NCBI GenBank assembly: GCA_015680685.1
Contig: MNCI01003607.1
Location: forward strand, 125,116 to 189,115
Direction of reading: 5' to 3'
Source: Gnetum montanum
Taxonomy: Eukaryota > Streptophyta > Gnetopsida > Gnetales > Gnetaceae
Length of the DNA stretch: 64,000 bases
Shown: positions 34,431 to 44,923 of the stretch, piece after piece
Layout of the letters: each line of letters starts with the position of its first letter
Position numbering within the stretch: position 1 is the first letter of the stretch
Program-made: the position numbers and the translations under genes
The notes under the pieces: model-generated
Databases searched by the model: none
What the model was told of the DNA's origin: nothing
The model's input: the letters and a program-made list of their open reading frames with translations, nothing else

Positions 34431-35800
34431 GATGAATTTGAAAAACCAAATTGAGGTGATTGAAGCGTGTAAAAGGCCTAGTCATGGATGAGGACATGAG
34501 GAAGGTAATGGAACATGAAAAAGAGAAAAAAAATTGGAGAATGAAACACAAAAAGAACTCCGTGAAGAAGAAATCGAACGATGGGACACTGAAAAGAATC
34601 AACCAAGAAATCCAAAGGATGGGAGGCTTAACAAGCAGAACCAAGAATATGCACGTGGGTCCTCTCCATAGTAGGAAATAGACTTTGTAGCCCCTGCATA
34701 CTCTCAACACCTGGGTTTGTGGGCCCAGGTGCCAAGAATTGGTGTTGGCTAGTTAAGACTCCAAACCAAGAGAACCTGCCAAGGCATGAGAGACCTACAA
34801 AAAACATGACAAACACAAAAAACATAAAAAGGGTAGTGAGGTTAGTGTAGAGAGAAGTGGGAATAGAGAGAGAGGAGAGAATGGAAATTCCAAGTGTTGG
34901 CCACATGAAACTTTGTGTGGGATTGTGGTTAACTGACCCGGTAGAACCTTTCCTGAGGTCAGACCCAAAACCATCCGCAGTTAGTGACATTGCAACAATA
35001 GATGAAGTCCCGACCATCCCCCAAGGAAGCAAGAATGACCCCATAGAGAACCACCAATCCAGGAAATGTGAGAAGGAGGAAGTGAAATGGGACAAAGTTA
35101 GAGGGGACCAAGGAAGTCCCATAACTAGTGCATGTGGCCCATGAGAGGCGGTCTAAAGGGTGTGCTTTGAATTCCCACCGTGAGTTGTTTTTCTTTTCTT
35201 TTGTTTGGGGGAACCACACCATGGAAAGACCCATGCGTGTTTACATGCATCTGACCAAGGGGTGTGCTTTAAATCCTCATGTTCTTTTTTTGAATTTTTC
35301 AGTGAGGACCACACCATGCAAGGTCGAACTACCCAGAAGCTTTCATGGAGAGAGACTTGGAGTGGTAGGAAATCCACAAGGACACACCAACAACCTAGGG
35401 AATAGAAAAAAATAATGAATAAAGAATTCCCCCTGACGTCACACCTGGTTCAAACCATTGGATCATCTCTCAATATGGGAACTACACAAGTCACACATTA
35501 ATTAAAATTTTTTTAAGTGAAGGGGTTGCATGTCCGCAACAGAAGGAAAACCATGGAATGGTGAATGGGTGAATGACGTGGACTCACTACTAAGTTTATG
35601 AAGTGAAAACAAACATAAAATCCAAGGACAATCATGTAATGGTGGGAGCTAGATAACGAGGAAGACTATTACAGTACCCATCATAACTAAAATCAACCAT
35701 GCTAGACACTTGAAGACAATACGACGACGTCTTAGCAAGTACATAAAAAAATGGATAGATACAAAAAAAATGAAAAATAATTAAATAAAATGAAAAGATT
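34431..35800 (-). other. A3 3' non-coding region with a duplicated block
   Basis: Contains two similar blocks, at about 35155-35231 and 35259-35323: GGGTGTGCTTT(G/A)AAT, then a T-rich run, then (G)AACCACACCATG(G/C)AA. Other copies carry this block once (A2 near 26958-27046, A4 near 60450-60530). Open frames on both strands here (34460-35415) mostly overlap each other and show no domain. Confidence 0.55.
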
Positions 35801-35835
35801 TTCAAATAATATGCAAATGAATGAATGATGGTGAA

Positions 35836-35946
35836 AGACAAAAAAAGTGTAAAACAAAAAATTGTAAAACAAAGAAGTGTAAAACAAAAAAGTGTAAAAC
35901 GAAAAAGTGTGAAACAAAAAACTGTAAAACAAACATGTGTAAAAAA
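35836..35946 (-). repeat. Tandem GTGTAAAACAAAAA repeats (about seven copies)
   Basis: A 14-17 base unit repeats at 35846-35944 with small changes (GTGTAAAACAAAAAA, TTGTAAAACAAAGAA, GTGTAAAACGAAAAA). It lies directly after the integrase end. Related tracts sit at the same place in A1, A2 and A4. An apparent long hydrophobic frame (35732-35995) is only translation of this repeat. Confidence 0.85.
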
Positions 35947-35979
35947 ATGACAAAATGGTGAGGGATGTAGGGAAATGGA

Positions 35980-36930
35980 TCAGCAGGGATTTCATTTGAA
36001 AATAGGATCACTAATCGGTTCTCATCTAGCACACTTAAATTGATTAGTTGTTCATGTTGTGCTAGTGGTAAGTCAAGGTCGAGGTTACTGGCTATGGATA
36101 GTGTCCAGAGTTCTGCTTGGATTGGAAGTTTTGGCAACTTTTCATACACTAACTCATAAGGAGAGTACCCTACAAGAAGTTTCCAAGTGGAGCGATAGGC
36201 CCATAGGGCATCGTTAAGCTTGGTACCCCAATCTCTCCTATATTTGCTGATGGTTCAGGTAAGGATCTTGGTGATCTCCCTATTGGTGAATTCAGCTTGC
36301 CCATTGGCTTGGGGGTGATAGGGTGTTGTAAATTTATGTGTTACCCCTAAGTGTTGCATGAGTTTCTAAAAAGTGACACACGTGAAGTAAGTCCCATTAT
36401 TAGAAATGAGTGCACGCGGCACTCCAAACCTTGTAATGATTTGTTTCTGGACAAATCATGCGGCGGTGTTGAAAGAACAGTTGATGATGACTGCCACTTC
36501 TGCCCACTTTGTATAGTATTCTAGAGCTACGATGATGTATTCCTTTCCATTTGACAAGGGGGTTATGGGCCCCATGAAGTCAATACCCCAGATGTCGAAG
36601 GGCTCCAGTGGCTGGATCCACTATTGAGGTCCCTCCAACGGTGCCATCATCCCACCATCTCTTTGGCATCGTTGGCAAGAGCAAGCGAGCCATTATGCAT
36701 CCCTAAAAAGTGTAGGCCAATAATACCCTGCAAGCAAGATTTTAATGGTTGTGCGGCATCCAGCATAATGGCCCCCACAAGGGCCCTCATGAGCATCTTG
36801 GAGGATGCACAGTGTATCTACATTAGGGACACATCATCAAACCAGGCCATCTACACACACCTTGTAAAGGTGGCAATTGATTTCCATGAAATGCTTAGCC
36901 TTATGGAGAAACTGTTGTTTCTACCTATGA
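35980..36930 (-). pseudogene. A3 integrase
   Basis: Zinc-binding part at about 36660-36850: GGHYAGCRTTIKILLAGYYW and CSCQRCQ. Core: [20 protein letters not shown] near 36530-36590. The second catalytic Asp reads Asn (LISNNGTYF near 36400). NGQAE carries the catalytic Glu, and the WGTKLNDALWAYRSTWKL block follows near 36180-36240. The last part of the C-terminal domain seen in A1 and A4 (LWEGPYIIYE) is missing: sequence stops near 35985 and runs into the tandem repeats, so the end is deleted. Confidence 0.83.
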
Positions 36931-37059
36931 TTCCACTCCTTTGGCAGCTCCTGGGTTGTGAGGTAGGTGAGGATGCTATTGAACCAAGGGGATTCCTTGG
37001 GTACTTGAGGATCAATGGCGCCTATGAAGAGAAGTTCATTTGGAAACTAGTCAGATAAG

Positions 37060-37450
37060 GGCTCCTCCTCTTCTGCATCATCCCATCGCAACCGAAACAA
37101 GTGGTCAACAACCACATTCTTAGTCTCCTTTCAATCTACCATGGTAAGATCAAACTCCTAAAGAATCACCAAAAACCAGATTATGCAGGGGCTCACCATT
37201 GGTTTTTTCATTAGGAACCAGATAGCACTGTGGTCAGTGTGCACAAACACCTCGTATCCGAGCACATAGTGCCAGAATTTATCCAAGGTGAACACCACCA
37301 CCATCAACTCCTTCTCAGTGGTGGCTACATCTTGCACAGTGAATATAATATGGATGTTTCTGATCATCACATTGTGTAAGCACAACTCCCAAGGTGTAGT
37401 TGGAGGCATCTGTCATAATGTGAAAGGGTCTGGACCAATCAGGTGCCCAT
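37060..37450 (-). pseudogene. A3 RNase H
   Basis: FHIMTDASNYTLGVVLTQCD (about 37375-37435), ATTEKELMVVVFTLDKFWHY and VFVHTDHSAIWFLMKKPMVS (37190-37330) are the standard Ty3/Gypsy RNase H blocks with the first catalytic Asp (TDAS) present. A frameshift lies near 37330. Continuous with RT upstream. Confidence 0.82.
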
Positions 37451-38330
37451 AGAACTAGAGCTTCTATGAGTTTTTGTTTCAGCACTTGGAATGCAGACTC
37501 ACATTCCTTGGTCCATATGAATGGAGCATCCTTCTTTGTAAGTTCTACCAATGGCCTAGCGATCTTTGAGAAGTGCTTAATGAAATGTCGGTAGTAACCA
37601 ATGTGTCCAAGGAATGACCAAACATCTTTGACGGTACTTGGTTGATGGGTGATTCCTTGGGTGACCCTGATCCTTTTAGGGTCTACACTAATCCCTATTT
37701 GTGAGATGCGATGCCCTAGCACAATGCCCTCTTGGACCATCAAATGGCTCTTTTGCTAATTGAGTAGTAGATTGGTGTCCACACACCTCTTTAGAACCTG
37801 CTCCGGATGTTCCAAGGCTTGCTCGAACATGGCCCCATAGGTGGAGAATTCATCCATGAAGACTACTACACCATTGCTGATTTGTTGCTGGAAGATGCTT
37901 AGGACAAGGCATTGGAATGTAGTAGGTGCATTACATAGGCCAAAGAGCATCTTCTTATATGTGAAAGTCCCCCATGGACTTGTGAACATTGTTTTGGCTT
38001 GGTCCTCTAGTGCTATTTGGATTTGGTTATAACCACTATAACCATCCAAAAAGCTATAGTAACGGTGTCCTGTGATGGTGTCCAACACTTGGTCCACAAA
38101 TGGAAGCAGGAAGTGGTCCTTGAAAGTTGCCATATTGAGCAATCGAAAATCAATAAAAACCTGCCACTTGCCACCTTTCTTGGGCACAATAATGAATGGG
38201 CTAACCCATTCGTTATCGATAACAGAATAGATGAATCTCACCTTGAGCAATTATTCAATTTCATATTTTACGATCTACTTGAATTTGGGATTCAACTATC
38301 TTTGTGGCTATCATTGTGGCTTCCTGGAAG
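37451..38330 (-). pseudogene. A3 reverse transcriptase
   Basis: Most of the domain is readable in two open stretches (37756-38250 and 37450-37743): FIYSVIDNEWVSPFIIVPKK, VFIDFRLLNMATFKDHFLLP, FLDGYSGYNQIQIALEDQ and MLFGLCNAPTTFQ. The YxDD box is FMDE (FMDEFSTYG near 37840-37870), so the second catalytic Asp is Glu. VQEGIVLGHRISQIGISVDP and FLGHIGYYRHFIKHFSKIAR follow. The FMD.FSTYG and EGIVLGH wording is typical of Athila-lineage RT. One stop separates the two stretches. Confidence 0.88.
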
Positions 38331-38699
38331 GGTCAAGATAGATCCAATGCTGGCAGACCCTGGAATCAACTCTAGTCAACTTAGGATATGATCATGTGAA
38401 TGCAACAACCCATTTTTTTACCATCTCCAGCAATCTCTTTTTCTTTTCAGTAGCAAGGGAAACATTGATAATTATCGGCTTGCCATTTTGCAAGAATGTG
38501 TATTCCAAGTGAGCCGGTAAAGACTTTAGCTCCATGGGCTCTTGTTTGAAGCTCTCAGGGATTTGTAGTGTTCCCCAATCATCTTGGTCATAAACAGTGG
38601 AGATCTGTTGATGTAACCACTTCCATCTCATCTATGTTGTCAACATAGGCTTGCACTAGCCCCTCAGACAGTTTCAAGCACAATGTGCTACTAGTAGGA

Positions 38700-39270
38700 T
38701 TAGCTATCAGCCACTAGGTGCCCTCTTGGTTAGTGGCTGCTACGTACAGGCACTATTGAATAGGTGATTCCTTGGTACACTGACTACATGCTTGAATGGA
38801 TATCTGCTTAGCAGACCATAACTATTGCACCCTGAGTCACTATACACGATGCATGGAACTCTCTTCTTCTCAATCTTCTCAAAAGTATTTTCCTTTGAAA
38901 TTTCCAGGGACAGATCTCAGAGTTCTAGTCGTGCATCCACCATGCTTAGCCAAGCTCTTCCCATGATGATTGGGAAGTTTCCTTTACAATTCTCTACATG
39001 GATGACCAGGAAATCAACAGGATATGACCAGCCACAAATGGTGGTTACAATGTCCTCCACCAAATTTAAGGGAACGATGATGGCCTAGTCTGCTAACTCG
39101 ACCTGGATGTTGCTCTTCTTTAGTGGGGGGAAATTCCAATTCTTGTACATATTGTGAGAGATCAAATTGATCCTTGACACCAAGTCCAGAAGAGCTTTGC
39201 ATGGCTCTTTCCCTACCACATGAAGATAGATGAGGGGTCTTCCCAGATCTGTCAATTTTTAGCGAAGAGA
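38700..39270 (-). pseudogene. A3 aspartic protease
   Basis: The active-site block reads KALLDLVSRINLIS near 39150-39200, with the Gly of DLG changed to Val. LVEDIVTTICGWSYPVDFLV and FPIIMGRAWLS follow in the same region as in the other copies. The Gly change would be expected to damage the active site. Confidence 0.75.
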
Positions 39271-41784
39271 ACCTACTTTGATCTAGTCGATCACAACATG
39301 TGTGAGCATGACTTTCTGGACGTTGGAGTGCGGTGGCATGGAGGGCTTCTTGGGCGGTATGATGGTGGAGGTGTTGGTAGGTTTGGAGGCACTGGCCATA
39401 GGCATAGGTGAGGGTGTGTTCAGATTATTGGGCCAGAAAAAAGGATGTTTTTGTGGCTTGGGTTCCAGTCCACTTGGCTGAGGTGCTGATTGTAAGTTAA
39501 CAACCCTCATAGCATTTCGTTGTTGTGGCTATGGCAGTATTTCTCCTTGCATTGATGGAGTAGGTGGCAACTGAGTGGGATGTTGTGGAGGAGTGGCAGA
39601 AGAAGGTGATGGAGGGTAGAAGAGATGTGGGTTTGACCCTCTGGGTGATGGAGATGGATGTCAAAAATATTTAGGGGAGTGGTAATAACTAGAAAAGGTT
39701 GCATCACTGGAAGAGTCTCTTGGAGAAACCAGTTGCTAAACATAGTACCCATAAGGATCTAACTATTTGTAAGGGTACTGCTACCTTGGAGGTGGCATCC
39801 TCCATGCCTGTGGTTGCTACCACTATTGGAAGTATTCATATGATTTTGGGGGCATTCCACTTGGATAATATCCTTGCTACTATTTGTTGAACAGCTTGGA
39901 ATTACCTTGTGGATAAGGAAACCTTTGGGGTATCTTACATTGCACCAAATGAGAGTTCAAGGCATACACCCCAGAATCTTGAAGGTGTGACACCATAGGA
40001 CAACATCCCTTAGGATGTTCATATTGGCATATTCCACATTCATCATCATCCTCAATGTCAGAGTCTGCAACCTGATCTGCTACAGTAAATTTTTCCTTAC
40101 CCTTATGTTGGGCACGTTCAGCTCCCTTCTTCCTACACTGATCACAGTCGTTACCTTGTTCTTTGGACTCTTCTGCAATTTTTAGTACACTTTGGAATTT
40201 CTCATCCAAAGAGTCCCACATCTTGTCCACCTTTGCCGATATTTTAGATATGAACTTTTGTAACAGCAAAGTCTTCTGATTCACCGCTGCTTCCAGTGGT
40301 GACTCATCCTCCTCATCACAAAATCGAACCTTCCTTTTTCTAAGGGAAGGATCCCAGTTGAATTCTTCTACACTCTCCTTTCTTTGAAGTTCTCCTTCCT
40401 CCTTGGCCACCTATTCAATGATGGGCCCTTAGCTCCGAAAGTCGTCCCTTGGCATACACGCCAAGGGTCTTTCGCGTTTCAAAATGGAGCCCATCAATGA
40501 TGTGGCGAAGCTGTGCCCATTGAGAGTAACCATGACCAGGGCACCGGTGTAACAATGAGTAATACTTGCTCATGGTAGCATCCAAGGGTTCATGATTTCC
40601 TTGTTTCTAACCTTGGATCTGCCGTCTCAGATTTGCCACTCTAGAGTATGTTTGATATTTGTCATTGAAGATTTCAAGCATCATACTCCATCTTCTGATT
40701 GATTCCAGCTCCAAGAACTAGTACCAACTTTTACCTTCTTTGATGAGTGTGCAAGGGAATAGCTTCAATATTTTCCAATCATTGTCAATATTTTGTATGG
40801 TGCAGGCATTATGGAACGCCTGCAAGTGGGTCTGTGGATCACAGTTGTATCCCCCTTCAAATCTGGGGATGTTGTTCATATTAATGTTCTTGATCTAGCT
40901 ATCCTTCATGTGTCTACTAGGAATGTGAACTACCTCTATGATCTAGAGCATGCTTCGAGTAGCTAACAACGGCTCGTTTAAATCATAGTCTTGCTAGGGA
41001 CCATGATGTCTGTGATGATTCCGGCTACCCCTTCTTTCATGCTAGTGAGCATCACGCGATTGGTCACGTGCTTCCTCATGTTGCCCCTTCCAAACCTATT
41101 TACCACCATCCTTTAACTCTTTCCTTCCCCCGTTACACTCAGAGCCTAAGATGGATGATGGCATAGGAGATGGGGAGGACGGAGAATAAGGATAGGCATC
41201 GCCACCACTCCGAAGTTGATCTCCCTACCCTGATGGTGGCCTCGATCCTCATGCATAGCCTTGCTATGTGACCCTCCATCCCCTTGAGGATCATGGTCAC
41301 TTGGAGATTTTTTCTGAATGATTGGCTAGATGAACTACTGCCCTAGGGGAAGTTCGGTCAAATGGGTATCATGAAAGATGGAATCCCCATCATCTTGTAG
41401 ACCTTGCGAGAATAAGGGGTTGTTGAATTGTTTCCCCTTCTTCTATTCATATCTCTCTACCTACTACTAGTCTCTTGTCTATTGAGCCTCCATGGGATGA
41501 TAGTCTGGGTAGTCATGGTCCTCCATGACATACTCTGCCACCCAATCTTGGATGCCCAATCTTCCTAAATAGTGATATAGCATCGTAGGAGCTTCTCGGT
41601 CAGGCAGTAGCACAATGCTACCCTCCATGTCCCACCATCGGAGATGTTCATCCTGATGTAGGATGAATGTGAAATCAGGGACATATTCATCAAGATGTTT
41701 GTACACCATCCAATATTCTTGTGGCACCGGTGGTTCAAATACCTCTCTCCTGTGAGAAGACATGTTGGACGTCAGATGGTCCAT
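39271..41784 (-). pseudogene. A3 gag
   Basis: The start conserved with other copies is MSSHRREVF at about 41763; an in-frame ATG at 41784 is possible. The N-terminal block HLDEYVPDFTFILHQDEHLR is in 41600-41700. The Retrotrans_gag-like domain is near 40430-40900. FCDEEDESPLEAAVNQKTLL and the knuckle CGICQYEHPKGCCP (spacing C-x2-C-x3-H-x4-C) are in 39880-40410, with SHLQDSGVYALNSHL after it. The proline-rich tail reaches about 39290. Stops and frameshifts separate these open parts. Confidence 0.83.
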
Positions 41785-41910
41785 ATAATCGGTGTACCTT
41801 ACTAGTTGCTCAAATTCACCTAGTGTGCATAAATATTTCTATCCTGGGTCCATTCCAATGACTTAAATGATAATTTCACTAAGGTTAGATGATGCATGTA
41901 AGACTAACAG

Positions 41911-41928
41911 TCCCCGGCAATGATGCCA
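41911..41928 (-). promoter_or_regulatory. A3 primer-binding site (tRNA-Asp-like)
   Basis: TGGCATCATTGCCGGGGA on the minus strand, one base from the LTR. It differs from the tRNA-Asp complement TGGCGCCGTTGCCGGGGA at three positions, all G/A or C/T at former CG sites. Confidence 0.85.
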
Positions 41929-41929
41929 A

Positions 41930-42864
41930 TGATGAGCAGCTAGGTACCCCTACACCCAACCATACGAATCACGAGCGTTCATGTGCAGCTTGGTCGAAAT
42001 CAACAAACTATAAGCACTTAACATACACCAGACTTCTAACCAATGAAACCTTGGGTTAGAACGGTCATTGTCATCCTAATCTCACTTGTGAGGTTTTGTT
42101 TATCATGGTTAAGTGAGACTAAGGCTAATGATTTTTATATATTTTTTATTATCTTTTCAGTGGCTAATTATCTTGGAAAGTAAGGCTAGAATATTAATTA
42201 ATCTAAAATTATCTTAATCTAAATCTTAACTACTCCTAACATAAGTATCTGGTCCCATCTTCTGAGCACGTTCTGAGCATCTCCTAACACTTCTGGATTA
42301 CCAGATGTTAAGTGTCACTGGGCTTACCAAGTGTTTGGTTTACGTTTGAGATGGTCGTACTTATGATCTTTAAGAACTACGAATGAACTACGAATGAACT
42401 ACGAATGAACAATAGCGATGAAAATTATAATAACAAAAACTTAAGTAATTAACAAGTAACTAATAAATCATAAACATATTAAACTATTGAATGCATAAAA
42501 TAACTAAGTCCAAATGCTACAAGGAATGCTTGAATAGTTCATCTTTATTACTGTCACACCAATGGGCTCAGATACATCAACGCTCGAATAAAGAGCCGAT
42601 CACTTTTCTTACACTTGTTGTAGGCACTTGGAAAATATTCTATTTGCTGTAGGAACAAACTACAAGAGCTTCACTACAACTACTCAAAAGGTGCCTAAAT
42701 GAGGCAGAAGGCTCTCTTATTTATAGGTCGGGATAGGTCACTGCGTAAACGGGGCCATGTCAACGCAGGGATGCTATGTCGATAGGCCCACATCAACATG
42801 GCTACATATACGCAGCCCTGTATACATGGTCCAATCAATGCATTGACTTAATCACACTTCATCA
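41930..42864 (-). mobile_element. A3 5' LTR
   Basis: 935 bases, TGATGAG to TTCATCA, alignable over its whole length with the 3' LTR at 29953-30851. It carries a small expansion not in the partner: GAATGAACTAC three times in tandem near 42380-42412. CCACT follows directly. Confidence 0.93.
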
Positions 42865-43983
42865 CCACTTGTTCTTGATGTTATACAAGGCACATGCATC
42901 GTGAAATGCTTGTAAGTGGTTTTGAGGATCAGCGTTGTATCCCCCATCAAATCGTGGGATATTATTCATGTCTAACCTCTTGATCCTGCTATCTTTTTGG
43001 TGCCTTGTGGGAATTCTTATGGCCTCCATGATGTCTAAAATGCTTCTGGTTGCAAGTAGGGGTTCTTCTTGGTCATTTTTTTCATAGTGTCTATGATGTC
43101 TACGTGGTTCTCTACTTTCCCTTCTTCCATGTCGTGATTCTATAGAGTGCCCTCATCCTCGTTCTCGACTCTCTCGTCAAGGTTTCTCACTTTGTTTACC
43201 TTTATCCTCATGGTTAGGTTCCTTATGACTATGTATTGATACTAAAGGGGATGGTGAATGTGACGATGAATGTGAAGAAGAAGGAGAACCATCTTCATGA
43301 CAATGTTTGCTACCTTCTCTTCGATGGTCTCAGCCCCGATCGTTATTACGATCAGACTACCTTTCCTTATCATGTGTTTGTGTTCCCTCATTGAACACTT
43401 GGTGTTCATGGGAATCAAAACTAGGGTTTTGAATCATGGAGTGGAGGTTCTGATACACCACCTCCTAACTATTGTTAGGAGGGGGAACATCATTCAGTGG
43501 GAAACCTGTTGAAATAGGTTCACCACCCACAATTTCGCTTAAGACAGGTGGAGTGTTATGGGGTTCTTTCCCCTTCAACGATGTATAGTGTCTCTCCTGT
43601 TGGAAGTCCCTTTGACATTGCACTTCTTTGGGATGGTAATCCCTTGTGTCATAATCACATGCAACGCACTTTGTGTATAATTATGGCATGCATATTCATG
43701 CAAGAGCATGAAGGAGCATGTTGGGGATTGCTCGGTCTGGAGACAATACTATGTTACCCTCCAAGTCTCTCCAACACAGTTGTTCATCTTGATGGAGAAT
43801 AAAGGTAAAGTCGGGTACATATTCATCATAATGAATATATACCACATGTAATTGTTGAGGAATTAGTGGATCTTGGTTACGTGTGTTGTGCCGCCGACTA
43901 TCTCTTGTGTTGGTCCTAGGCGATGAAGTGCTTTTGTGCGAAGAAGAAGAAATTTTTGTCTTTTTTGATGTGCTATTTTCCAT
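42865..43983 (-). pseudogene. A2 gag, N-terminal part
   Basis: The first part of the gag interrupted by A3. It opens with a serine/lysine/arginine-rich stretch (MENSTSKKTKISSSSHKSTS at 43983 downwards) and the conserved block HYDEYVPDFTFILHQDEQL (about 43800-43860), then LEGNIVLSPDRAIPNMLLHA. Frameshifts follow. The Retrotrans_gag-like domain is cut at 42865-42869, the right CCACT copy, and resumes at 29947. Confidence 0.8.
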
Positions 43984-44080
43984 TATCTAATTTCTCTTTT
44001 GATCAACCCTAAGGGTTTGTTCTAATGTCCCAATGATATGAATGATCTCCTATGTTCTACATAGTTCACAAATAACTAAG

Positions 44081-44098
44081 TCCCTGGCAAAGGTGCCA
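44081..44098 (-). promoter_or_regulatory. A2 primer-binding site (tRNA-Asp-like)
   Basis: TGGCACCTTTGCCAGGGA on the minus strand, one base from the LTR; three differences from the tRNA-Asp complement. Confidence 0.8.
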
Positions 44099-44099
44099 A

Positions 44100-44923
44100 T
44101 GATGAGTGGCAAGGTACCCCTACACTCAACAATACAAATACAAGCATCTCATGTGCGATCTGGTTGAACTCCAAGGAATAAGTGCTTATGTGCCTTAATG
44201 GAACACTTAAGGTTAATCAATCACTGTCTTTCCAAACTTACTTTTATTGTCATGGTTGTATCTTTATAAGCTTGAGGTATACGATTTTTATATCTTTTGT
44301 CTTTTAATGTTTTTACGCTAATGAGGAAAGGTGAAGAGAACTAAATGGCTACTTTTGCTAACTATTCACTAACTAATTTCTAATTTTCCTAGCACTAGTA
44401 TCCATTCCCACTTGACACACACACCCTGAACTAGTGCAACACTGCTGGGATTACCAAACGCTACTCGTTACTAGGTTACTAAGCGTTACACATGTACTCG
44501 AAGCAGTTATATTGAATGCACTTAACTAGGAGAGGCAATGGTTGAGAGAGATTTAATTATCTAGGAAAGCATTTAAAAATTTAACAATAATTAAATCCTA
44601 TTTATCTTAGTCCACATGCTGCAAGGTTTATCACAAAGTGCATCTTTATTACCATACACAAATGTGTGCTCAAGTACAATTTGCTCAAATAAAGATCCGT
44701 TCACTTTAAGACTCCTACTACGGGCACATGGAAATTATTCTAACTCTAAAATGGTAAAAATTCTATAGTTTGGCTAAGGTTCTAAATATAGATGTGTGAA
44801 CAAGGAAAAGTTGCCTCTTATTTATACATGTTGCGGTGAGCTGCGATATCGTGTACATGATATCGAGAAGGCGGATTCAATATCACAAATGCGATATTGC
44901 GTACACGATATCATGGCTCATTA
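44100..44923 (-). mobile_element. A2 5' LTR
   Basis: 824 bases, TGATGAG to CTCATTA (one change from CTCATCA). Aligns with 24901-25712. Decayed GATATC palindromes lie near 44843-44916. A minus-strand TATAAATAAGAG is nearly intact near 44815-44826. Confidence 0.9.

Larger units (their letters stand above)
29953..42864 (-). mobile_element. Athila-like element A3 (inner), complete structure, 12.9 kb
   Basis: 3' LTR 29953-30851 and 5' LTR 41930-42864 on the minus strand, flanked by a perfect CCACT duplication (29948-29952 and 42865-42869). It has primer site, gag, protease, RT, RNase H, integrase, a long extra frame (30935-33530 or beyond) and polypurine tract. It lies inside the gag of A2, a member of the same family, in the same orientation. 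By eye the two LTRs differ at several positions per hundred, so the insertion is old; exact identity must be computed. Confidence 0.95.
24901..44923 (-). mobile_element. Athila-like element A2 (outer), gag-protease only, split by A3
   Basis: 3' LTR 24901-25712 and 5' LTR 44100-44923 (minus strand). Polypurine tract and primer site are in place. The flanks read GACTT (24896-24900) and GACAT (44924-44928), a target duplication with one mismatch. The internal part encodes gag and protease, then jumps to the 3' non-coding region: RT, RNase H and integrase are absent. A3 sits inside gag. Without A3 the element is about 7.1 kb. It resembles a non-autonomous deletion derivative that would have depended on a full relative. 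Confidence 0.9.

Noticed and set aside
33487-34710. Open frames up to 401 codons on both strands
   Set aside because: They cross the 732-base assembly gap, and the ends have no domain.
35732-35995. Phe/Tyr/Leu-rich frame resembling a membrane protein
   Set aside because: It is translation of the GTGTAAAACAAAAA tandem repeats on the opposite strand.
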